A program made the translations under genes and the position numbers. From assembly GCF_014805685.1 (NCBI RefSeq), contig NC_060885.1:31639132-31703131 (forward strand): a DNA stretch of 64,000 nt, read 5' to 3'. Positions within the stretch are counted from its first letter, which is position 1. Each line of letters begins with the position of its first letter. The notes under the pieces were generated by a model. It was not told where the DNA came from and ran no database searches. It saw nothing but the letters and a program-made list of their open reading frames with translations. The DNA comes from Silurus meridionalis. Its lineage: Eukaryota; Chordata; Actinopteri; Siluriformes; Siluridae. Of the stretch, positions 45,601 to 57,195 are shown piece after piece.

Positions 45601-47204
45601 AACATTGTATTAACCCTCCCTATTCATAACTTGCTCTTCATTTGATTGTGCAAAAGTAAGGAAAGAAATACAAAAAGTTTTAGTGATCAAATATCAGTGA
45701 ATCCACCATGACTTTACTTCCACATACAAAGTTCCAGAATATTCCAGTGATGACATCATTATTTATTTATTTTTTTGCCGATTTTGATCCAACTCTGATT
45801 TGGATCCAATGTTTTAAACAGCTTTTTTCTCTCACACACCTCTAGACTGGAGAGGCTGAATAGCAAAAGGCAAACGCTTCATATTTCAATGAGTCACTGG
45901 GACGGCGTGCAATTAATCAAGTAATTTGGCGTGATGGATCTTGACCTTGCCTCATGTCTACCTATTTAATCTTTAATTACCATGCTGAGGGATGGAACGG
46001 AAAAATTTCATTTCTGAATTTTAATCTATCAAAGATTTATCCGCTTGCCGCTTAAGCGATGTCATTTTTTCCTCTATTTACGCTAGCATGAAACTTCCAG
46101 ACCGGCCCGCGAAGGACCACTTTCCCCCCGAGACAGGACTAATAATGTTTCTTTGTCATTAGTAACAGGGCTGAAAGCCGCTTTGCGCTGACCCCAGTTA
46201 CTGAGGAGTCCCTTGGGGGGGCGCAAAACACAAAACTTGGTGCACCGGTGCAGCATCAGGCCATTCATTAATTAATAAGTAGAAATAAATGCTACTTTGT
46301 CATGTTGTCCTGTTATTTTAATTTCAAACATGAGACTATTAACCAGCATGCTAGTTTACTGTCAGTGCCTCTAACACTTGAGTACGTGCTCGGCGAATTT
46401 ATTTACGGTTACTGCATGGCATACACAATCTTTGACTATAGTTTATTTATAGACGTATATATAACTGCGTCTACGGGAGCCACGTGACAAAAATCTCCTT
46501 TTCCATTTGGACTCCAGAGAACTTTCTTCCACTCATTCACTGCACAATTCTTGTATGTTTTTTTAGCTTCAGTGGAATTTGTTATAAAGCAACAAAAGGA
46601 ACATGCATCTGTCTGAAAAAACATAAAACTGTCGGTGTATCCACACTTCTGGCAGGCACCGTACATCTCGCCTTTCTTCTACTTTTGCATCTATATGAAC
46701 ACTCGTGAATTTTGCTACTCCTACCCATGGATCACAAGCATCTCATCTCCATTCATTCACTTCTCCACGCTTCCTTTGTAAAACGCTATCATTTCTCAGT
46801 CGTCCCGCCGAAGCCTCGCAACACGTTAGTGAAGGATCTTTCATCCCGAAGTGGTGCTTAAACATATTTATAAGAAATCTCATTAGCTCATTTCAAAGCT
46901 TCCAATGATTTCCTGTTAACCTTTTTTTCGCCAAACACAGTCAAACATCCAAAACTGATTTGACCTTATTTGGAAGTCTTAATTAATTTAGAAGAATTTC
47001 ACTCAGAGAGAACGACCCGAGTCGTCCTGATAAACACAGAGGAATTAATTTAGTGCTTTTCACATTTTTTTTTTTTTTACATTTGCTGGCGACAGATAAA
47101 AAAAAATGATATTGATGACAGGCAAATTGTAAAAGGTAAAAAAAAAAAAAAAAAGTCTTTATATGGATAAAATTGCGGATTTACAGTTCTGGTAAAATAA
47201 TGAA
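45601..47204. other. Intronic DNA
   Basis: No recognised repeat. 45900-46280 is less AT-rich and contains several 'ctttaatta'-like motifs. A and T homopolymers occur near 47070 and 47140. Confidence 0.4.
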
Positions 47205-47510
47205 CTTTGGGGTGGCAGAGTTGAAGATGCTGACCTGATTAGAAATGAGTTCATTAGAGGGACTGTGCAGGTAGGATGTTTTGAAGACAAGTTGAGAGAA
47301 GAGCAACTGTGATGGTCCATGTGGTCATTAGGAGGGACTTAGAATATATCAGCAGAAGAATGAAGAGGATGGGAAGTCCAGGCAGGAGGAAAAGAAGAAG
47401 GCCATTAGGAGGTTTATGGATGTGGTAAAGAAAGACATGCAGGTGGTTCATTTGAAATAGGCAGATGTAGAGGACAAAAGAAGAAGAACAAGACCAAGAC
47501 AAGACCAAGT
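47205..47510 (+). mobile_element. RTE-type LINE 3'-end relic
   Basis: With frameshifts the plus strand reads 'PGRRKR', then 'R(F/L)MDVVKKDMQVVH' and 'DVEDKR', the C-terminal signature of fish RTE-like LINEs ('LPGRRxRGRPKxRFMDVVKEDM'). No intact frame. Confidence 0.6.
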
Positions 47511-47579
47511 TGTGATTTAAAAGAGCTCTTACAGCTGGTACAAAGCAGAAATGTAAAGGGGTACCTGAAAATCCTACTA

Positions 47580-47900
47580 ACTTCTTCTTTCGGCTGCTCC
47601 ATTAGGGGTCACCACGGAGGATCATCCATCTCCATACCACCCCTGTCCTCTACATCTGCCTCTTTCACTCTTTCTCTTAACTACCTGCATGTTTTACCTC
47701 ACCACATCCATTAACCTGCTCCTTGGCCTTCCTCCTTTCCACCATCCTGGCAGTTCCATCCTCAGCATTCTCCTACCGATATACCTCATGTCCCTCCTCG
47801 GCACATGTCCAAACCATCTCAATCGGTCCTCTCTCACTTTGTGGGGTCCCTCTAATAAACTTGTTTATAATCCTGTCTATCGTCGTCACTCCTAATTAAA
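47580..47900 (-). mobile_element. RTE-type LINE 3'-end relic, opposite orientation
   Basis: On the minus strand: 'LDRFGHVPRRDMRYIGRRML' then 'MELPGWWKGGRPRSRLMDVV', a clear RTE C-terminal signature, ending in the family's 3' terminus ('tggtgacccctaatggagca', 'gccgaaagaaga'). It faces the 47205-47510 relic tail to tail. Confidence 0.75.
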
Positions 47901-47934
47901 AACTCAACATCTTCAGCTCTTTAAATAACAAATA

Positions 47935-48197
47935 AAATTGCACGATCTTGTCACAAAGTAGAAGAACTTAGTAGTACTCAACGGACCAATTAAAATGACG
48001 ATGGCAATGGCGATGTCGACTCTTTTGCAGAATAAATACATTTAATTGGGAATGTCAGTGTCAATTAAATTATAGTGGTAAAAAGTACATTTATAAAATT
48101 TGAATTGCTTATATCTTTGATATGAAAACTAGAAAGTAGCCAAAAATTTCTTAGGAACACTAATAATGTACATTTACTCAAATACTTTACACCACTG
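47935..48197. mobile_element. hAT-like MITE fragment, second family
   Basis: Right terminus 'caaatactttacaccactg' matches the inverse of the 36050 end. The interior 'gcgatgtcgactc' and 'aaactagaaagtagc' match 14058-14735. Confidence 0.5.
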
Positions 48198-49914
48198 ACC
48201 CCAAAAATCAGGAATCTTATCAGGACTTATGATTCTGCAAACCCTGATAAACTAAAATGTTATTCAACAAATAATGATGTTACCCTTCATTATTAGATTT
48301 ATAAATCACGTATAAAGTTTGTATTCGCAAAGAAGGCGTGGCTTTGATGGTGGAGGCGTCGTTCTGGCTGCGTTAAAACACCGGCGCTGTTCACTTGTCT
48401 CTTGTTTGAGAAGTTTATGCTGGGATTTGATATAGGATTCTACAGTAGAGAGAATTTCCCTAAAGACACCGAAAACCATTGACTCTGTAACGTTAATGAA
48501 AGGGGGAAAAAAATCCTCTAGCTTTTCTTGCTCGCAGACAAATGAATAGGGTGTCATGCTAACTGCCTACCAGCAGCCTCCGGTGTCCAAATCTAATTAA
48601 CTTTGGTCCGTCTTATTGGGAAAGATAGTAATTGTTTCAGCAGTATGCCAGCGAAAGAAGCTGAAAGTGCAGAAATTTGAAGGCAAATTTAGATATTAGC
48701 CTTAAGAAACCCTGCATTCAATTGCCTCAGAGCGATGTTGGGAAGAATGTGCAGGGAATGATTGGAATTGACTTAAACACAGGACCTGCTGATTATACAC
48801 AAGGTCTCAAGATGAAGTGAACACGCCTTGTTGTCTTTTTGAACTTTATGGTGTAAAACTGTACGACCGATACAGTTAGAAAACCAGAGAAAATAGATTT
48901 TGTTCCTGTTAGAAGGATGTCAGCGTTTGTGATTCGTCTCTAATAGACCTTGTCAAGCTACGAAAACACTCAAATATTTTTAGGCTGAACTGAAGCTTTT
49001 ATAACCTGAATGCTGTGTAGGGTAAGAAAAAATACTGGATAAATACTAGATCTCTAAAAGGGAAAAAATTGAGAAATAGAATGGAAGGTAAAAGAAAAAA
49101 AAGTGTAAAAGAGAGAAGCCCGATGCACTGCTACAAAAGCGTCTGACTTCAATGTGAGAATGGCAGCCATTTACGCCCTTGAACTGGTTCCAGAAAGTCT
49201 GGCTAACTGCGGTGCTGCTAAAGGCCAGGGCTTGGCTGACAATCAGACTTTTACAAAATGAAACAGAGGCTAAGCTGGGTGCCTGCAGTGGTCAGGATAC
49301 CAAGAGAAAAACCTGATAAATATCAATTAAACAGTTATTATTCGGTCTTTAAAAATGTGCACGAGAGACCAAAATCTCAGTCTAAAGACTTTGTGCTACT
49401 CCTAAACCTAATTTCAGTTTACTGGAGATCTCCTCTGAGCTTCTTGTTTCACAAAATGCTAGCATTGAGACACCCATGGCAATCATTGGAATGGGTCAAG
49501 TACAGCAGGGGGGAAGCTGATTACACTTAGTGACTGTGCAAAGACTTAAATGACCAAGAAGACATGACTGGATGCCGTGTTCCTGCCAAAATCGTGAATA
49601 TTATTGAACTTTGACAGATCACATCTCAAGTATCACCTATTACGTGTCCTTCTGATAGATTTCCATCATGGAAAAACATACAATACAGTTGCTGGTATGC
49701 CACATGGCTTTAATTTTATCATTCAAGCCATAAATTCCACAATCTGCATTGTGTTTTAGGGTTTAAGTGCAAAATGGGGATCTACTGGGGCACATTCGGA
49801 GCAAGATATATTCGCAGAGTGTGTTTCCAATACAGCACATTATGTAAGCATTCCCCTCCTTGAACTACAAACTGTGGAAAAGTTCAAGGGGGGGTGAATA
49901 CTTATGAATGGTTA
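48198..49914. other. Intronic DNA with a possible Tc1 tail
   Basis: Mostly unique. At about 49870-49905 'aactgtggaaaagttcaagg' and 'gtgaatacttatgaatggt' resemble a Tc1-type 3' terminus, but no matching left end was found. Confidence 0.35.
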
Positions 49915-50100
49915 CAGAGGAGTTGATAGCTTAGCGGTTAGGGCATTGGACTTTAAATTCGAATGTCGTGAGTTAAAATTTCAGCCACATCAAGCTGGGC
50001 CCCTGAGCACGGCCCTTAACTCCATAGCCGCTCAGTTGTCTGAATGAGATAAATGTCACTTCGGAAAAGGGCGTCTGCAAACTGCCATAAATGTAAATGG
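49915..50100 (+). mobile_element. tRNA-derived SINE, type I, nearly full length
   Basis: Head with an A-box-like 'tagcttagcggttagggc' and a B-box region 'gtgagttaaaatttcagc', core 'cccctgagcacggcccttaa', and tail 'gggcgtctgcaaactgcc' with 'ataaatgtaaatg'. Confidence 0.8.
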
Positions 50101-50149
50101 TATGTATATTTGTTGACACTTCAGGGAAAGATAATATTCATGGGCTTGG

Positions 50150-50360
50150 AGTGTGACATAATACGCCATCCAGTGCAGTGAACAGTGTCTGGAGCTCCAC
50201 ATTGGAGAGACAAAACAACCACTACATACTGTACCTACACAGAAAAAGCAACACCTCTCGAACGGAAGGAGGCCATCTATAGTTTTTTTTAGGTGGAAAA
50301 TCCTTCTCACAATAAAGGTAGGCACAATCTGTCTCCTATTTTTTATGCTGCTCTTTCATC
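50150..50360 (+). mobile_element. Penelope-like element relic: GIY-YIG endonuclease region
   Basis: Plus-strand translation around 50175-50290 gives 'CLELHIGETKQPLH', resembling the GIY-YIG-side motif (Y-[IV]-G-E-T-x-[QN]-x-L) of the endonuclease domain in animal Penelope-like elements. After a frameshift, 'RHNLSPIFYAAL' at about 50319-50356 resembles the conserved 'LRHHLSPTYNAVL' text that follows the domain in fish copies. No intact frame. A SINE has inserted downstream. Confidence 0.5.
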
Positions 50361-50516
50361 CATCACTAAGAAGATCCAAGACCTCCACCAGAAAAGCTCC
50401 CACTCCTACAGACCCTGATTGCTACCCCCTATACTTCTATACTCTCCCCTTACTCTCCTTCTCAGGGGTAGTTACATCCCATCGACTCACCTTACTCCTG
50501 AAACCTCCCTCCCCAC

Positions 50517-50645
50517 TCCAGAGCTCCAGGAGTGCAGAGGGTTAAAGGCCTTGCTAAGGAGCCCTCGTTTGGCAGCTTGGCCGTACCGGTGCTTGAACCC
50601 CTGACCTTCCGATGAGATACCCAGAGACTTAACCACTTAGCCCAC
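50517..50645 (-). mobile_element. tRNA-derived SINE, type I, inserted in the Penelope-like relic
   Basis: Plus-strand text 'gttaaaggccttgctaagga' and 'gcttgaacccctgaccttcc' followed by 'acttaaccacttagccca' gives core, B box and A box in antisense. Confidence 0.7.
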
Positions 50646-50720
50646 CTCCCCTGAAGAAGCTGCTTGGATGAGAAGTGAAACATATCGATCCAACCAGATA
50701 GCAGTCCAGCTGACATGAAA
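50646..50720 (+). mobile_element. Probable 3' tail of the Penelope-like relic
   Basis: 'cctgaagaagctgcttggat' and 'gagaagtgaaaca' resemble the 'ctgaagaagcctcttggatgagaggcgaaacg' type of tail that follows such elements in fish. The link to 50150-50360 across the SINE is inferred. Confidence 0.4.
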
Positions 50721-51503
50721 CTCCTTCAGGAAACCAGTGACTCTTCACAGACACACGCCTGCGGTGTTTTCTAAAAAATTAAATTGGGACTAATCTAAAC
50801 TGGGATCTCCTGACTTAAAAAAAACAGAAAATCATGCTATCATCGTAATTCAAACCACCCTTTTTGCCTCTCGACCAAGCAATATTTATGGCTAAATGAA
50901 TCACATGATTGTGTGTTGTAATTCTTTCATTACGATCGGCTGAGATAAAAGATTTAGGATGCGGCTTCAGCCTAAAGCACTTATTACGCAACTGGCCTAT
51001 ATCATGCATGCAGATGGGATTTGTTTTGCTTTCCGAAATATGGGCTGAATCTGTCGTGCGTCCAAGACAATAACGATGGCTATACTCACGAGAAAGCCGG
51101 CTATTAGAGCTGGAAGGTGCGCCTGATTACAAGGATAGCGTTTTCTTCCAAAGAAATCACACAGCAAATGAATTTCCAAACTAGTAACATTCAACTCCTT
51201 TGAAAGAGCCAAGAAAGTCCGATCTGCTTATGGTCAAACGGTTCAGTCCTCAACCTGAGAATGTCTCCTGGTCTTGCTGAATCTCTATTACCAAAATCCA
51301 GCACAAAGCAATTGGACTCACGCAGCCAGGAATCCATTCCGCAAATGAGAAAACGCACCCTTTCCACTTATTGTTTATTGGTAATTTTTGCAGCTGGGGT
51401 GATGAACCAAAGACTAAATAACTTCTAAAATGTACCGGCTGGCAGAGCACATGGGACGTTTTTGGGCCGTGTAATTTTCCATGTAAAGTGCGCCATCACT
51501 CAC
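50721..51503. other. Intronic DNA
   Basis: Nothing recognised between the Penelope-like relic and micro-exon 1. Confidence 0.4.
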
Positions 51504-51548
51504 CGTCCTCCGTGTGGGCCTCATTTCCCTCCTCGCATTCTTCGTTAT
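51504..51548 (-). CDS. Micro-exon 1 (most upstream confident), 45 nt
   Basis: Acceptor 'cgctgatag' and a consensus donor 'gtgagtg' bound a 45-nt exon, phase 1 at both sides. With the G of the preceding exon it reads DNEECEEGNEAHTED: eight of fifteen residues are acidic and there is no basic residue. It is separated from the next exon by a 14.5 kb repeat-rich intron. The upstream exon is not securely found; see the weak candidate at 54021-54069. Confidence 0.68.
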
Positions 51549-52429
51549 CTATCAGCGAAAGGAAGACAGGAAGAGAGACAGATTGAGCATGACTGGCTTG
51601 ATAAGGATAGTATTGCAGTAAAAGTGTTTGTTTTGCACAGATACTGCGCAGACACTGAATATCATAACAGTATAGTCACAGCGAGAGAAACGACGATTTA
51701 TATTCAACCTTAACGTCAACGTCTTAAAACGTATTATATTGTATACGTATATTCGCAGTTAATATAAATCACAGATTCCACAATTACGCCCGAGTTTTAG
51801 AATGTTTTAATACATTTCCGGGTTTGATCATTTTTTTTTTTTTACTGTTAAAAATGCAAATTTAATCCGACTTCTTTTTGCAATATGCAAAGGCACTTGT
51901 AAATATTTGCTTGACTCAGCTCAGTTATGAAGGTTATCGGTTGAATTTCTACCTTTGCTGCGGACCAAATTTATATGCAATCAGAAAAAAAAAAGCCCCA
52001 ACAGCCAGGCTTATTGGAATCCGTTCCATTTTTACACATTAATTTAGGCTCCTCTACGAACGGTGCGAGCTGCTGAACGACTGTACTACGAAATGCATAA
52101 CTTATAAAACATAGTTTATTATCCGTCTAATAGCGCTTCTTTTCTTTTTTCAATTTTCAGAAGCTGCTTCCACTATTTGTACCTCGAACTACATGGAAAA
52201 AAAAGTCTTTTTTTTATTATGATTATTCAAAACGTGCAATTAAATGCAATACCAAGTGTAAATTAAAGTATTTAAATATCTGTGTACAATGCATAATGTA
52301 AAAAAAGCTTTTTATATGCTACTATCTCCATGATTTCAAAATGCTGACGTTGTGTGGACGGAGAAGTTGTAGCTCAGGAGGAAGAAGTTGCTTAATATTA
52401 AGATGTTGTGCGTGATGTATCGTAGCACA
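51549..52429. other. Unique AT-rich DNA upstream of micro-exon 1
   Basis: Nothing recognised; several A and T homopolymers. Confidence 0.4.
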
Positions 52430-52654
52430 GTATATTGTATATTACTATATATACCATATATGATTACCTACTGCATCTTCTGTACATTATTCACTCTCAC
52501 CCCTGTAAATATGGACCTCATACCCTATTTATAACACTGCTATTAATTGTAAATAGGCCACTTATGCACTTCTGGTTAGATGCTAACTGCATTTCATTGG
52601 CTTTGTACATGTACCTTGCACAATGACAATAAAGTTGAATTGAATCTAATCTAA
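52430..52654 (+). mobile_element. L2-like LINE 3'-UTR tail
   Basis: 'ctgcatttcattggctttgt' and 'cttgcacaatgacaataaag' followed by 'ttgaattgaatctaatc' are the usual terminal text of fish L2-like LINEs. Only the 3' UTR remains. Confidence 0.5.
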
Positions 52655-52790
52655 TGTTAAACTTCTGATTGAAAAGTTCAAACCCCTGCTGGGCCCTTGA
52701 GCAAGGCCCTTAACCCTCAATTGCTCAGTTGTTTCAATGTGATCATTCAAATTCGCTCTGGATAAAAGCATTTTCCAAATGTAGATGTTT
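52655..52790 (+). mobile_element. tRNA-derived SINE, type I (5' truncated)
   Basis: B-box region 'agttcaaacccctgctgg', core 'cccttgagcaaggcccttaa', tail 'tcgctctggataaaagca'. Confidence 0.75.
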
Positions 52791-52802
52791 CTCTGTAGAT
52801 TT

Positions 52803-52985
52803 TTTGGGAAAAGGTAGCTCAGGGGGATAAGACTTTGGACTTCCAAACGGAAGGTAATGGATTTATCACCCAACAACACCAAATTGCCACTGTTGGGTCT
52901 TCAAGTAAAGCCCTATAACTCTCAGTTTCTATAATTAAGATAACTCTGGATAAGGGTGTCTGCCAAATGCCATAAATGTAAATGG
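52803..52985 (+). mobile_element. tRNA-derived SINE, type I, full length
   Basis: A-box-like 'ggtagctcagggggataag', core 'gccactgttgggtcttcaag', tail 'aactctggataagggtgtct' and 'gccaaatgccataaatgta'. It follows the previous copy in tandem. Confidence 0.8.
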
Positions 52986-53787
52986 CCTGGTGGTGCTCCA
53001 TTTTTTTTGTCTGAGCTTCTGACTCACTATACACACTGAAACCTTCACTCTTTGTTTTGTTCATGCTTAATTAGTGGTAAACTCAAAACTCCTACACTGG
53101 AATACACCAGAAGTCATACTTTTTAGCTTAATTTTTACATGACTGATATTTTTTCAATAGAGTTGTATATATGTATGCTTGCGTTTAATGTATTGCAATA
53201 ATATCATTACACATACGTTTAATTACACAGCATGAATCTCATCTTCTTCTGCTACTTCTTTTTCTTCTTTGTCTACTTCTTTTCTTTATATCATTATTCT
53301 TATTATTGTGACTATGCTTATGTGTATTTATGGTTACTAGTAGAGGTTTAATTAAAGTGGAAACAAAATGTCCAAACAGCTGCTTTAAAGTCTACAGCTG
53401 TAAAATACCTAATAATGTTTTTTTTGTAGCCTGACAGCTGACAAAAACATCTGTCACTGTTGTATTAATAAAACTTGATGGAAATACACTGGTTAAAGGG
53501 TTAAAATGCAACAAATTGACCGATAGAAATCGTCATACAGCACACCAGAAATGAAAAAATAATGCTAAATAAGTAAAGGATAGTTTTATACGTCAAACTG
53601 TCGAACTAAACTTCATGTAAAACAGATTGTTTTTGTGGTTACGCCTCCATCAACTGTCACTTCCTCTTTCTCGGAAGTAAACGGTAGCACGGATGCATTG
53701 CAAAGAAAAAAAAAATCAACAGCTAGTTTTCATTAAGTACTAATCCTAGCAAATAGGTTTCCTCACTTCCTGCCATCAGGTTTGTCC

Positions 53788-53790
<3 letters not shown>

Positions 53791-53831
<41 letters not shown>
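53791..53831. repeat. (CA)n microsatellite
   Basis: About 20 CA units. Confidence 0.96.
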
Positions 53832-53833
<2 letters not shown>

Positions 53834-54020
53834 AATCTTCAGGGACCAGATTGTGCTCAGGAACTCTTTCGATTTGCCTGTGTCCAAGTCCATTTTAATC
53901 AGTTACACGGCCTCCCAAACCAATCAGCTTCTGCGATCAATCAATTACACCACGAGTTTGTGATGAAAAACAGAACGCTCCTTCAAATAAATTAAAAAGT
54001 CTCACTTGACGGAGCCTTAC

Positions 54021-54069
54021 CTCGGATCACCTGTTGGAAGGACGTCCGTGGTAAGACAGTAATAGGACC
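54021..54069 (-). CDS. Weak candidate exon upstream of the ladder, 49 nt
   Basis: A strong donor (gtaagg) follows 'atccgag'. With acceptor 'gattttag' the segment is 49 nt, phase 0 to phase 1, reading GPITVLPRTSFQQVIR. Composition (basic, not acidic) and acceptor phase differ from the eight confident exons. It would connect correctly to exon 1 at 51548. Confidence 0.2.
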
Positions 54070-55389
54070 CTAAAATCTTATTCAAGATGAAAATAAATGT
54101 CTGGTTGCCCAGATTGGTCACTGTTTTACAGTTTATAGCATGAGTATTTAACTTTTTAGAAAAATATTGGTATTTTTGTCCATGATTCCGACCTGGCTCG
54201 ATTGAGGAGCACTATCAGGTCTAGCGTTCCTGACTGACGGTTTGAGGGAAAGTCATTTGAACAGTTGATAACGCCAACATATACATGTTGAGCACGAACC
54301 TGATCCACGGCATTTCATACCGATTCAGCTCATTGAACAATTCTCAGCAGTTGTTGTATAATGGGCTTCTAATTGGCAAGAAATAAATACTAAAGTTTTG
54401 GATACTAAAAAGTCGCCTCTGTTAAACAGTGGATAGAAGAAATGGTAAAATTATCACATTTGGAAAAAAAATTTTTTTGCTAAACAAACTGGATCAGTTT
54501 TATAAGACTTGGCTTTCTCTTTCTCTTTTATCATGATAGCACAATTTGATTGTGTAAAATTTATTATCCGATTACTATTTTGGTAGGATTTAAGTCTCTT
54601 GAGTTTTTCTGCTTTCTTTATAATGTATTTGATTTAATATTCGTTGTATTTTGTTGTGTTTTCTCCTTGCATCAAATAAAGAATCAAAAAACGTTGATAA
54701 ATGATTGTCGGATTCTTCTAATAAGATTTTAAATGATAACTTCAACATGAGTTGAGTTTGGTCTCTTCCCTGTCTTCCAAAGCTTATCCTTAGCCATCTT
54801 GATCTTTGGCTTCCTCATTAGGCATAAACTTATAGAGCCAAATTCAAAATGTATAATCATAATCTACAGATTTTCATGAAGCTGCTTTCTTACATTGTCC
54901 ATTAAATTGAACTGAATCTGTAGCGATTATCACATATATAAACTGTTTAGTCGAGAAAATGGAGAACATTGGAAAAGACATCATCAGATTTGGAGCCATA
55001 TTGGAGCCAGTGAGTATCGATTCAAACTGTCGCCATGTTTTTTATTCGCCCATTAAATGAAAAAAAATCAGCATCAGCATTGTATTGATTTGTCTATATT
55101 ATTGTATATATAATAATGCATACATTTCATTTTGAAAAAGAATCAAATATTTCCCCCTTCATTGACATGCTGGATATCATCTAAACTGCATTACTATAGG
55201 ATGTGCCAGATCATCTGTAAAAGCTGCCAAATAGTGAGGACAGAAGCCATCTTGGTAACTCAATCATTTCCTAAGCAATCATTATACTAGCAATATGTTT
55301 GACTCATATTTGGAAAAATCTCACAGAGGAGTAAACTATACAGAAGTCATTGGAATAACTGTATAACCAGACGACATTTTACACGTAAA

Positions 55390-55690
55390 TACTGAGGCAA
55401 CTTTCGGAGCCGCCAACTCGTCTGAATACGTCCCTATGGAAACATCGCTTATATCTGAAACGAAACCAAGAAACGATTTTGTGCCGCGAGACTCCATGGA
55501 AGTTAGCTGCAGGTCTTTGCGACTCCTTGGTTCCTGCAGGGATGATGATGAGCTGCAAGAACTGGGCTTTTCAGGCCTTTTGTATATTCGCAGAATTTTT
55601 ATGAGCGGTGCTGTCTGCCGCCCCAGTGGTGCTAAATTAGTCCTATTATGCTTCGCTCTCACAATGCGAGGCGATATTTCAGCTTTAGCA
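55390..55690 (+). repeat. Unclassified repeat, direct partner of 58100-58345
   Basis: 'gctgcaggtctttgcgactc', 'cttggttcctgcagggatga' and 'gtggtgctaaattagtccta' recur in the same order at 58160-58290. Non-coding; family unknown. Confidence 0.65.
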
Positions 55691-55769
55691 TCTCAAAGTT
55701 AATTTCAAATGCCACACCCCCCTGTTGTGTATATCTAACCATGGAGAATAAAACTGAAGCAAGTGAAGT

Positions 55770-55771
<2 letters not shown>

Positions 55772-55808
<37 letters not shown>
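55772..55808. repeat. (AG)n microsatellite
   Basis: About 18 AG units. Confidence 0.95.
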
Positions 55809-55814
<6 letters not shown>

Positions 55815-57009
55815 GAGAACTGGCTTAGTGCCAGACAAATTAGCACTATGCTGCATTATATTAGCAAATAGAGTCCTTAATGTCGAAAGAAAATCAACCC
55901 GCTGTTAGTACACATTTAAAAGACCATTTGTCAAAACTAAACATGTACCATGAGAAAATAGTATTTTTTTTAAAGAAACCCTGAAGAAAACTCAATTCCC
56001 TTCTAGTTCTCAGCAATAATAATGGACGTGCTCTGAAGCATGCAAAATGGCACATGCGGTGGCGCTCTGAAACAGTCCCGTAGTGTTCCTGATGATGTTA
56101 ACCTGCCATGTCCCATTCAATATTCATTCTCTAAGGAGTGACAGCGAGGCGTGTTCTGCTTTCATTTTCACCCCCTTTTGGCAGCCTACAACCCCCTGTT
56201 GTACTGCAGCAGACAGCATGTACACACCCGCTAACAGCTGACTTTACAAATTACAGCCTTTCTCCAGCGCAAACAGTGGAATGGGAAGGCCACTATTAAA
56301 GCTAGCGGGTGGTTTCCCTATTATGTGCAAATAGAACGTGGGAATGCCCGGCAAATATAGAAAACACTGCTGGAGGAGGGATGGAGTTAGGCGAGAAAGA
56401 GCCAGAGAGGACTGCATGAATGAACAAGAGCACAGTTGTGCGTAGACTTCATACCTAATCGCATAGCACTGGATAACTTTCGAGAAAAGAAAAAAAAAAA
56501 CTAGACCCAATTTATAGACAGTGAGCACTAAGGCGTATCGACAGCGGTCGTTCCAATTTCAGAGTGAAAAAAAACCCCTGCGAGTTTAACAAAACTTGAC
56601 ACATATTGGGTTTCATTTACAATTTTCCAGTGCCTGAATTCCCGAATCGTTTTCTCCGAGAAGGCAAGATAATGATTACTTTCACTAAATCCCTCAATTT
56701 TTACCTGAAACACCAATTACTTTAATATCATAAGCCAGCTGAGCTAGCTGACAGACGGCCAACTCCTTGCATTTTAAAGGTTCCATTTTACGTTATATGA
56801 TTTTCGGGCGTTTTGTCTTTTTTTCTGGAACGTCCCATAAAATCCTCATATGATTCATTTGTTTAAATCCGTCTATTATTGATATAAGTGTGTGCTCTAT
56901 ATCTTATATACTGTATATAGTAGGGACGATGACCATAAAAGTTGACAATGTTTAACAATCGTTTTTGCACCAGTAAAAGCCCATTTATTTATATATAATT
57001 ATTAGTATT
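55809..57009. other. Unique DNA
   Basis: Nothing recognised. Confidence 0.4.
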
Positions 57010-57195
57010 TTTTCTTTATTTTTATTATTTAGAAAGTGACCAATAATTTGTGACCAATATTTTCTATGTAGATCGATTTCTCCTCACTAAACGGAGACCG
57101 AGGCGTGTCCTGAGAGTCATATAGAATACAGATTTACATGGCAGAGGTAGAGCTGCATCTTCCAGGAGACAGAACAGGAAAAAAACGTCTGGATT
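57010..57195. repeat. Unclassified repeat, inverted partner of 16528-16725
   Basis: 'tagaaagtgaccaataattt', 'aacggagaccgaggcgtgtc' and 'agaggtagagctgcatcttc' are the reverse complement of blocks at 16528-16725. Confidence 0.65.

Larger units (their letters stand above)
20751..51548 (-). other. Host gene built of phase-1 acidic micro-exons (partial, unidentified)
   Basis: Eight minus-strand exons of 45, 54, 24, 42, 63, 90, 75 and 72 nt (transcript order) are all phase 1/1, so each can be skipped in frame. Every donor is GT and every acceptor AG, most with a pyrimidine-rich tract. Every exon begins inside a D, E, V or G codon completed by the G that ends the previous exon. The joined 155-residue segment is acidic with one Lys/Glu-rich block and has no hydrophobic stretch, so it is likely a disordered linker. 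Introns run from about 0.6 to 14 kb and hold nearly all the transposons of this part of the window. No start, transmembrane or catalytic exon is present. Candidates by style only: the luminal spacer of ASPH/junctate or triadin, or tau/MAP-like acidic inserts. Confidence 0.7.
52986..55389. other. Mostly unique DNA
   Basis: Contains a CA microsatellite (53791-53831), the weak exon candidate at 54021-54069 and a possible repeat 'Y' scrap near 54885-54920. Otherwise nothing recognised. Confidence 0.4.
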
